A stretch of DNA of 35,695 nt from an uncultured Eubacteriales bacterium (GTDB taxonomy: Bacteria; Bacillota; Clostridia; Oscillospirales; Acutalibacteraceae), in assembly GCA_934476545.1 (NCBI GenBank), contig CAKSOB010000005.1, forward strand, positions 1-35,695. The letters run 5' to 3'. How positions within the stretch are numbered: position 1 is the first letter of the stretch; each line of letters starts with the position of its first letter. Position numbers and translations under genes: made by a program. Positions 30,706 through 35,695 of the stretch are shown one piece after another. The notes beneath the pieces were generated by a model. That model was not told the DNA's origin. It ran no database searches and saw nothing but the letters and a program-made list of their open reading frames with translations.

Positions 30706-30759
30706 ATGGAAGTGGATGGCGTGAAACTGGCTCTGAAGAAGAATCAATTGTTTTTTTAA
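30706..30759 (+). pseudogene. Duplicated 3'-end remnant of the lipoprotein gene
   Basis: The bases from 30706 read MEVDGVKLALKKN and match the end of the intact gene from 30629 (MEVDGMKLVMKKK) with only a few changed bases over about 38. The start of the lipoprotein is absent, no ribosome-binding site is present, and the frame runs into T's before stopping. This is a decayed tandem duplication, not a working gene. Confidence 0.7.
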
Positions 30760-30777
30760 AGAAAAAGACAGCAATAA

Positions 30778-30810
30778 AAGACCCCCTTGCCTTGCGGTAA
30801 GGGGGTCTTC
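30778..30810. terminator. Long bidirectional terminator between lipoprotein and thi operon
   Basis: AAGACCCCCTTGCC (30778-30791) pairs with GGTAAGGGGGTCTT (30796-30809), 14 bp with one G-T pair, TTGC loop. The T tail is better on the minus strand (TCTTTTATT), so it probably ends the thi operon as well. Confidence 0.85.
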
Positions 30811-30823
30811 TTCATATAACAAT

Positions 30824-30848
30824 TCCCCTCTCCGTTTGGAAAGGGGGA
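30824..30848. repeat. Copy 2 (inverted) of the 25-base hairpin repeat
   Basis: Exact reverse complement of 30127-30151; contains TCCCCTCTCCGTTTGG and ends AAAGGGGGA. It is flanked by the near-symmetric ATAACAAT/ATTGTTAT, so the whole forms a longer hairpin (about 30816-30856). No T run follows. Confidence 0.85.
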
Positions 30849-30896
30849 TTGTTATGTGAAAGGATGTTTTTCAAATGTACGATTTGTAGGAGTGTT

Positions 30897-30922
30897 GCAG
30901 GACGCAAAGGAGAAGCGCCTGC
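30897..30922. other. Stem-loop downstream of the thi operon
   Basis: GCAGG-A-CGC (30897-30905) pairs with GCGCCTGC (30915-30922), 8 bp with one bulge. It has no T run; possibly an mRNA-end structure for the minus-strand thi transcript. Confidence 0.4.
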
Positions 30923-30950
30923 GGGGAAAATCATAGAAAACGAAATACGA

Positions 30951-31547
30951 TTATAGGAATGATTGAAATTGTCGCACCACGTCTACCGGATCGTCGCAGG
31001 TCATGAGAGCGGACATGACGCAAATGCCTGTGGCGCCGGCTGCTTTTAACTCCGGAACTTTTTCCGGTGTGATGCCGCCGATGGCATAGACGGGAATATC
31101 CACGCTGTCGCAGACCGCTTTCAGGAAGTCCACGCCACGAGGGGGCAAACCCTTCTTGCAGTCGGTGGCGTAGATATGCCCGGCGATGAGGAACTCCGCC
31201 CCCAACTTTTGGGCTTCAATGGCCTCCTCCACGCTATGGACAGAAGCCGAACAGCGGTAGCCGATGGGAATGCCTACCCGCAGCAGCGCCATGGGCAAAT
31301 GCACTTGCTTTAGGTGCAGCGCTTTGGCGGTTTCAAAGTGGGTGTGCAGCAGGAGATGAATAGGGGTGTCATGACAAATATCTCGGCACTCCTCCGCCAG
31401 AGTGGTGTACTCCGGCACCTCCAGTTTCGGTTCTCGCAGCAAAATTTTATCGCCTTTACGAAGAACGTCGCACAGGGACTCGATGCGGGTGAAAAAGTCT
31501 TTGTCGTCGTGGCAAAGGCTTCGGTTGGTTACGGCAATGAATTTCAT
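30951..31547 (-). CDS. tenI: Thiazole tautomerase, TenI type (ThiE superfamily)
   Basis: A 198-residue TIM-barrel protein. Automatic naming would probably give thiamine-phosphate synthase (ThiE), but the key segments fit TenI, which aromatises the thiazole carboxylate phosphate made by ThiG. AGHIYATDCKKGLPPRGVD has the histidine (residue 124) and DCKKG of B. subtilis TenI (GHVFETDCKKG), where ThiE has GP(I/V)F-T-TK. CSASVHSVEEA and VYAIGGITPEKV also match. The ATG at 31547 has AAGGAG about 9 bases upstream. The gene is last in the thi operon, 25 bases after thiH. ThiE activity cannot be excluded from sequence alone. Confidence 0.82.
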   Translation of the reverse strand: MKFIAVTNRSLCHDDKDFFTRIESLCDVLRKGDKILLREPKLEVPEYTTLAEECRDICHDTPIHLLLHTHFETAKALHLKQVHLPMALLRVGIPIGYRCSASVHSVEEAIEAQKLGAEFLIAGHIYATDCKKGLPPRGVDFLKAVCDSVDIPVYAIGGITPEKVPELKAAGATGICVMSALMTCDDPVDVVRQFQSFL

Positions 31548-31572
31548 AAAATCGCTCCTTTTTGGAAAGGAA

Positions 31573-32721
31573 TTATAAACGAATGTAGTCGGTAAAGACC
31601 TCTTGCAGGTGGCGGTTCCGCAGCATTTGACGAATTTCGTCCACGCTCCGTGGGTCGGAGATTTGGAACTGCTCGTCGCCCTTAGCTTCTTCCTCGTGAC
31701 CGCCGACACCTGTTTTTACACCGGCGGAAATTCGGGTGGCGCACAGCCCAAGAACGTTATCTCGGAAGCCTGCCCGCTCTCTGGTGGAAATACTGATGCC
31801 TGCAAAGGGCAGAAACAGCCGGTAGGCAAGCATCACTTGGAGCAGCTGCGGTTCATGGACGTCGTTGGCATTGTTGCTCTCGTTATTCTTATAGGGGCGC
31901 ATTCTCGGCACGGAAAAGCCTACCTCTGCCTGCGGGTATTTTTGCTGTAAGAATTTTGCGTGGAGTCCGGCGGCAAAGGCATCCTTGCGGAAGTTGTGCA
32001 GGCCCAACAGAGCGCCGACGCTCACGCCTCTCATGCCGCCAAGAATGGCACGCTCCTGCGCCAAAAAGCGATAGGAGAAGTCCCGTTTGGGTCCGCTCAG
32101 GTGTACCTCTTTGTAGTAATCTTGGTTGTAGGTTTCCTGATACACGCTGACAAAGTCTGCGCCTTTTTGATGAAGATAGGCATACTCGTCGGTGTTCAGG
32201 GGATAAATCTCAATGCCGATGGTGGAGAAGTATTTTTTCGCCAGCTCCACTGCTTCTCCGATGTATTCCAAGTCGGAGTGGGTGCGGGATTCGCCGGTGA
32301 GAATGAGAATTTCCCGCAGACCTGTGGCGGCAATGGCTTTGAATTCAGTTTCGATTTCCTCCAAATTCAGCTTGCCGCGGTTGATTTGGTTCTTGCAGTT
32401 GAAGCCGCAGTACACGCAATGGTTGGTGCAGTAGTTGGCAATGTAGAGGGGGGTATACAAACAAACGGAGTTACCGAACTGTCGGGTGGTTTCGTGCTTG
32501 GCTTTCTGCGCCATTTGCTCCAAATACGGGAATGCCGCAGGGGACAGCAGCGCAGCAAAGTCCTCAATGCTTAGGCTGCTTTTGGAGAGAGCGGCACGAA
32601 CCTGACCGTCGGTGTAGGAATTCGGGTCGTACTCGTCATACAGCTTCATGACCCGTTGGAGCATTTCATCGTCAATGCGCTCCATGTGGTCGTAATCTCG
32701 TTGGGAAATAAAATCAGGCAT
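31573..32721 (-). CDS. thiH: 2-iminoacetate synthase (radical SAM tyrosine lyase)
   Basis: Splits tyrosine to dehydroglycine (2-iminoacetate) and p-cresol for thiazole synthesis, an oxygen-sensitive alternative to ThiO that fits an anaerobe. The 382-residue protein carries the radical SAM motif CTNHCVYC (Cys98, Cys102, Cys105), preceded by the family stretch CLYTPLYIANY, and includes ILILTGESR, EIYPLNTDEYA and GVSVGALLGLHNFRKDAF. GGAGG lies 9 bases before the ATG, inside the end of thiG, whose stop is 4 bases upstream, so the genes are tightly coupled. Confidence 0.96.
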   Translation of the reverse strand: MPDFISQRDYDHMERIDDEMLQRVMKLYDEYDPNSYTDGQVRAALSKSSLSIEDFAALLSPAAFPYLEQMAQKAKHETTRQFGNSVCLYTPLYIANYCTNHCVYCGFNCKNQINRGKLNLEEIETEFKAIAATGLREILILTGESRTHSDLEYIGEAVELAKKYFSTIGIEIYPLNTDEYAYLHQKGADFVSVYQETYNQDYYKEVHLSGPKRDFSYRFLAQERAILGGMRGVSVGALLGLHNFRKDAFAAGLHAKFLQQKYPQAEVGFSVPRMRPYKNNESNNANDVHEPQLLQVMLAYRLFLPFAGISISTRERAGFRDNVLGLCATRISAGVKTGVGGHEEEAKGDEQFQISDPRSVDEIRQMLRNRHLQEVFTDYIRL

Positions 32722-32725
32722 TGGA

Positions 32726-33496
32726 TTAGTCCTCCATAAAGCCGGTGAGAGGAGAAGAAGCGTCGCCGGTGAAATCCAACACTCTGCCCAAGCCTGCCAA
32801 GTATGCCTGCCGACCGGCATCCACTGCCATGCGGAAGGCACGAGCCATAGCCACTACATCTCCTGCGGTGGCAACGGCGGTGTTGGCGAGAACAGCGTCT
32901 GCGCCCAGTTCCATGGCTTCGCAAGCGTGGGACGGCGCACCGATTCCTGCGTCTACTACGATGGGCAGGTCGATTTCGTCAATGAGCATTTTGATGAAGT
33001 CCTTGGAAATCAAGCCCTTGTTGCTGCCGATTGGCGCAGCCAGTGGCATAACTGCCGCAGCGCCTACGTTTACCAGCTCTCTGGCGGCAATCAAATCCGG
33101 GCTGATGTAGGGCAGTACGGTGAAGCCCTCTTTTGCCAGAATCTCTGTGGCTTTGATGGTTTCGTAGTTGTCGGGCATTAAGTATTTGCTGTCGTGAATG
33201 ACCTCGATTTTCACGAAGTCACCGCAGCCCACCTCTCTTGCCAAGCGGGCAATGCGCACTGCCTCTTGAGCATTTCTGGCGCCGGAGGTGTTCGGCAGCA
33301 GGGTAACGGTGTCGGGGATAAAGTCCAGAATATTGCCCTCAAATGCCATGTTGGCACGGCGCAGGGCAAGGGTGACGATTTCCGCTCCTGCTGCCTTGAT
33401 GACTTCGGCGGTCATGGGCAGGGAGAACTTTCCTGTTCCTAGGAAGAAGCGGGAGGTAAATGCCTTGCCGCCAATGATAAGTTGATCTTGTTGCAT
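32726..33496 (-). CDS. thiG: Thiazole synthase
   Basis: Joins 1-deoxyxylulose 5-phosphate, ThiS thiocarboxylate sulfur and dehydroglycine into the thiazole phosphate of thiamine. At 256 residues it is full length. Visible: LIIGGKAFTSRFFLGTGKF at the N-terminus, LLPNTSGARNAQEAVRIARL, FVKIEVI with the Schiff-base lysine K96, VMPLAAPIGSNKGL, and PIVVDAGIGAPSHACEAMELGADAVLANTA in sections. It starts 15 bases after thiF with AAAGGA upstream. ThiG and ThiH form a complex in other bacteria. Confidence 0.97.
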   Translation of the reverse strand: MQQDQLIIGGKAFTSRFFLGTGKFSLPMTAEVIKAAGAEIVTLALRRANMAFEGNILDFIPDTVTLLPNTSGARNAQEAVRIARLAREVGCGDFVKIEVIHDSKYLMPDNYETIKATEILAKEGFTVLPYISPDLIAARELVNVGAAAVMPLAAPIGSNKGLISKDFIKMLIDEIDLPIVVDAGIGAPSHACEAMELGADAVLANTAVATAGDVVAMARAFRMAVDAGRQAYLAGLGRVLDFTGDASSPLTGFMED

Positions 33497-33511
33497 GGGT
33501 CGCAGTCCTTT

Positions 33512-34561
33512 CTACTTCTTATGTTGCGGAAGGTTCAGGCGGTCTAAGCGGTCGTTCCACCGTCCGTCCTTCCTCTCTTCATTGACCAGCTCCACCATCA
33601 AATCGGTCAGCCGATTGGTGAAGCGCTCTCGATAGGTTCCTTCTTTAGTGTGCAGATACTCCTTTGTACAGGCACTCAGAATCATTCGTTCCTCGTCCTT
33701 GTTTTTGGCGGCAGCCACCTGTTGGTTCAGTCGCTCTGCCATCAGATCGGTTTCGTCCCGCAGGTCTACCTTGCCCAGAATCAACTGCAAAATCAGGTTG
33801 GCTTGGTGTCCGGCGCAAATGCTCACTCTCGGCGCCATCAAGCCTTGTCCCACCTTGGCGGCTGTTTTGCCGTCGCCGCAAACATACAGCTTGCCCATGG
33901 GGTTTTGGGAAACAATGGTGTTGGCGCTGTCGTAGCCTGCCATGCCGTTGCCGGAAACAATGGGCTTCTCCGGCAGCTTGTCCAGCACGGTGTTAATCAG
34001 CTCTGCCTTGGCTTGCGGATTGTCGAAGGCTTCGCAGATGATGTCCCAATCCTTCAGCAGCTCTACCGCATTTTCTTCGGTGATCCGAACGGTCTTAGTG
34101 GTTACTTCAATAAAAGGATTGATCTCTCGAATTTGCTCTGCCATGGCAGCAGTTTTTTCCATGCCCAAATGGCGAATGTAATAGCTTTGCCGATTGAGAT
34201 TGCTCGGCTCTACCACATCAAAGTCCAAGAGCAGCAAATGTCCTACGCCAAGACGGGCAAGCATCACCGCAATGTTAGAGCCGAGTCCGCCCAAGCCTGC
34301 AACAGCCACCTTGGCAGCCTTTACCTTTTCATGTACGAAAGGAGTGTGGCGAGCGCACATCAGGCTCTCCAACTCGGCTTCGTTAGGCATAACACCCTTT
34401 TCAATGAAAGAAACGATGTCGCCCTCTTGCAGCGCCAAATTCTCGTTGGTCTGAAAGCCGTTGAGAATTACCACATCTGCCGCGGGCATCTGTTCTGCCT
34501 TTAAGGGGAAGAGGGTGGTGCAATCGGTGTGCAGCGCTGTTCCGTTTACGGTAATGTTCAT
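33512..34561 (-). CDS. thiF: ThiS adenylyltransferase with ThiS-like N-terminal domain and C-terminal extension
   Basis: Activates the ThiS C-terminus with ATP. The middle part (about residues 80-265) is an E1-like fold: VAVAGLGGLGSNIAVMLARLG (nucleotide loop at 89-94), LLLDFDVVEPSNLNRQSYY, CEAFDNPQAKAELI. Residues 1-58 look like a degenerate ThiS beta-grasp domain (MNITVNGTAL, ADVVILNGF, LQEGDIVSFIEKG) with no diglycine end. The last roughly 80 residues (268-349) are a helical, charged extension of unknown role not present in typical ThiF. At 349 residues it is longer than single-domain ThiF. The ATG lies 2 bases after the thiS stop, with AGGAGGCGG inside thiS as ribosome-binding site. Confidence 0.9.
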   Translation of the reverse strand: MNITVNGTALHTDCTTLFPLKAEQMPAADVVILNGFQTNENLALQEGDIVSFIEKGVMPNEAELESLMCARHTPFVHEKVKAAKVAVAGLGGLGSNIAVMLARLGVGHLLLLDFDVVEPSNLNRQSYYIRHLGMEKTAAMAEQIREINPFIEVTTKTVRITEENAVELLKDWDIICEAFDNPQAKAELINTVLDKLPEKPIVSGNGMAGYDSANTIVSQNPMGKLYVCGDGKTAAKVGQGLMAPRVSICAGHQANLILQLILGKVDLRDETDLMAERLNQQVAAAKNKDEERMILSACTKEYLHTKEGTYRERFTNRLTDLMVELVNEERKDGRWNDRLDRLNLPQHKK

Positions 34562-34563
34562 GC

Positions 34564-34758
34564 TCAGCCGCCTCCTACAAAACTGACCACTTCTAAGGTA
34601 TCGTCATCGGTAATCATGGTGGTTGCGTAGTCGCTTTTGGGCACAATGTCGCCGTTGCGCTCTACGGCAATCCGCAGGCTGTGGTAGCCGTGCTCCTCCA
34701 ACAGAGCTTGCAGGGCAACCGGTGCTTGCAGGTGGATTTGTTGTCCGTTTAATTTCAT
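34564..34758 (-). CDS. thiS: Sulfur carrier protein ThiS
   Basis: A 64-residue ubiquitin-like sulfur carrier. MKLNGQQIHLQAPV starts the beta-grasp fold; IAVERNGDIVPKSDY is the family core, and the chain ends EVVSFVGGG, the diglycine tail that ThiF adenylates and that later carries the thiocarboxylate. It is first in the operon, behind the TPP riboswitch and terminator. AAAAGGAGG lies about 8 bases before the ATG. The GGC GGC codons of the tail also serve as the ribosome-binding site of thiF. Confidence 0.96.
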   Translation of the reverse strand: MKLNGQQIHLQAPVALQALLEEHGYHSLRIAVERNGDIVPKSDYATTMITDDDTLEVVSFVGGG

Positions 34759-34780
34759 TGAGAAAAACCTCCTTTTTTGT

Positions 34781-34824
34781 CGAAAACAAAGAACGCCAAA
34801 CCTCCACAGAAAGAGGCTTGGCGT
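34781..34824 (-). terminator. Attenuator terminator between TPP riboswitch and thiS
   Basis: On the minus strand ACGCCAAGCCTC pairs with GAGGTTTGGCGT (34824-34813 with 34804-34793), 12 bp with one G-T, followed by TCTTTGTTTT. It lies about 55 bases after the riboswitch and about 25 before thiS, suiting TPP-controlled termination. Confidence 0.85.
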
Positions 34825-34877
34825 AGCGTTTCGATTCCGTCATGTTAAAAAAACAAATGAACCGGAAAGAAGAAAGA

Positions 34878-34961
34878 AACTCCCTACGCCGGTGTTAACC
34901 GCACAGGTTCCATGAGTAAGCGGTCACACCGCACTCTCAGCCAATCTATTGGCTCCCCAGT
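34878..34961 (-). promoter_or_regulatory. TPP riboswitch (THI box)
   Basis: On the minus strand the leader shows the THI-box core in order: GGGGAGCC, GGCTGAGAGTGCGG, TGTGACCGC, GGAACCTG, GCGGTTAACACCGGCGTAGGGA. The GGCTGAGA and GCGTAGGGA segments are the conserved TPP-binding parts. Binding of thiamine pyrophosphate would favour the downstream terminator and lower expression of thiS-thiF-thiG-thiH-tenI. Confidence 0.96.
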
Positions 34962-34986
34962 TCTGACTATTGTTTTTACAATTTCT

Positions 34987-35016
34987 ATTATAAAACGGAA
35001 AATTATCTTCTGTCAA
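34987..35016 (-). promoter_or_regulatory. Promoter of the thi operon
   Basis: On the minus strand TTGACA (35016-35011), 18-base spacer, TATAAT (34992-34987): both consensus boxes. Transcription would start near 34980, about 20 bases before the riboswitch. Confidence 0.9.
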
Positions 35017-35044
35017 TAGGAGAAGTTGTCGAATCTTCCGGAAA

Positions 35045-35060
35045 CGCAATTCAAATTGCG
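35045..35060. repeat. Short palindrome upstream of the thi promoter
   Basis: CGCAATT-CA-AATTGCG, a 7-bp perfect dyad about 30 bases upstream of the -35 box of the thi promoter. Possible operator, or part of the 3' end of the upstream gene's transcript. Confidence 0.4.
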
Positions 35061-35173
35061 GGAACAGTTCGTTTGTGTGGCTCCTTTGCCAAAATCACAG
35101 GAAGCGGCGCGGTCTATTCTTGCCGGTTTTTGCAGCGGCGGGAAATCGAACCCAAGGATGCGGCTGCGAGATA

Positions 35174-35695
35174 TTACGAAATTTTGTCACACCCACAGGA
35201 AAGGTCGCCGGATTTTGGCGGGAAAAATTCATCGGTGGGGAACTCAATGCGGCTGAACAGCTCGCAAGGGGTGTCGCCAGAGGTGACGCATTCTTTCTCC
35301 GGAATACAGAAGTCATAGGCGGGAATGAGCATTTGTACGTTCCGCTGAATTTGCACAATGGTGAATATCCCGATGGTAGCGTAAACGTGCTTTTTCATCA
35401 CGCCACGTTCCAGCTCACCGCCGAACCGCTCGCAAATGCAGTCGGGAATGGTGCAGCAAGCGTCGCAGTTGGGCAGGTGGTGGCATAGCTTTGCCGAGAG
35501 CGCAATCGGCTCAGCCACTTGCACCACGGCTTTGGGCAGCGTCTTGCGGCAGTCCGAGGGCAGGGTTTGGTCAGCGCCCATATCGGAGTTGAACAGCTTG
35601 ACGTTGCCCTCGCTGCCGTACAGCACTACCTTTTTGTCAAAGACGGAAATGCCGTCAATGGAAATGGGGTAGTTGGTCAGCGAGCAGAACACATC
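35174..35695 (-). CDS. Cysteine-rich protein of unknown function (N-terminus outside window)
   Basis: The frame is open to the window edge on the minus strand, so the start lies beyond 35695; at least 173 residues are visible. Cysteines cluster in CHHLPNCDACCTIPDCICERFGG in sections, then YDFCIPEKEC, DTPCELF and a final SGDLSCGCD. The first part (LTNYPISIDGIS, VVLYGSEGNVKLF, VVQVAEPIALSAKL) alternates strand-like stretches. The layout resembles an uncharacterised Clostridia family in which cysteines may bind metal or form disulfides. I do not recognise a named domain. It precedes the thi operon on the same strand but is separated by the strong thi promoter. Confidence 0.7.
   Translation of the reverse strand, partial: DVFCSLTNYPISIDGISVFDKKVVLYGSEGNVKLFNSDMGADQTLPSDCRKTLPKAVVQVAEPIALSAKLCHHLPNCDACCTIPDCICERFGGELERGVMKKHVYATIGIFTIVQIQRNVQMLIPAYDFCIPEKECVTSGDTPCELFSRIEFPTDEFFPPKSGDLSCGCDKIS

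Noticed and set aside
35130..35165. A tRNA T-arm-like GGGTTCGATTT...CCC on the minus strand
   Set aside because: The stem pairs poorly, and no acceptor, anticodon or D arm can be built around it.

Overview
The window looks like the chromosome of a strictly anaerobic, gut-type Clostridia (Bacillota), most plausibly Oscillospiraceae/Ruminococcaceae. Evidence: an acetate kinase, oxygen-sensitive ThiH, several ferredoxin-type Fe-S proteins, a V-type ATPase of the Bacillota kind, and small families common in this group (DUF1540, DUF4358, DUF4179, DUF378, DUF1015). Base composition is about half G+C in genes and A+T-rich between them. No rRNA, tRNA, insertion sequence, phage gene or CRISPR array was seen. 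The genus assignment is inference.

Layout: (1) 1-3842, plus strand: 3' end of ackA, then proB-proA with a small membrane exporter and a one-helix protein. (2) 3900-8828, minus strand: histidinol-phosphatase-like PHP protein, Lrp/AsnC regulator, aminotransferase, DUF362-ferredoxin protein, then ispE and a DUF378 protein. (3) 9088-10733: ACT-domain protein and UPF0210 (PFL-family) protein behind a textbook promoter. (4) 10734-11539: about 800 bases with no recognised gene, holding two promoters and a long leader. (5) 11540-20513: a complete nine-gene V-type ATPase operon (H/G-like stalk, C, I, K, F, E, A, B, D). (6) 20841-23883: DUF1015 protein, then an ECF sigma factor and its DUF4179 anti-sigma partner. 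(7) 23994-25908, minus: GNAT acetyltransferase, membrane protein, QueG-like Fe-S protein. (8) 26067-28992: a CorA Mg2+ channel behind a short leader peptide, an orphan fumarase beta subunit and a CDF metal exporter. (9) 29145-30810: small lipoproteins and a Cys-rich DUF1540 protein among repeated hairpins. (10) 30951-34961, minus: a thiazole-synthesis operon, thiS-thiF-thiG-thiH-tenI, under a TPP riboswitch and terminator. (11) A Cys-rich protein cut by the window end.

How they work together: the V-ATPase couples ATP to ion movement. proBA feeds proline synthesis. The thi operon makes only the thiazole half of thiamine, so the pyrimidine half and the coupling step must be encoded elsewhere. 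The sigma/anti-sigma pair sits behind an ECF-type promoter that suggests autoregulation.

Most notable: the corA leader encodes a 23-residue peptide starting M-K-P-D-P, strikingly like the Mg2+-sensing MgtL leader peptide (M-E-P-D-P) of enteric bacteria, but in a Gram-positive anaerobe and before corA. Also unusual are a potential H-type pseudoknot just before the V-ATPase B gene, an array of six TGTCACA/TGTGACA half-sites at 20-base spacing after the CDF gene, and an exact inverted 25-base hairpin repeat around a lipoprotein gene with a duplicated 3' end.
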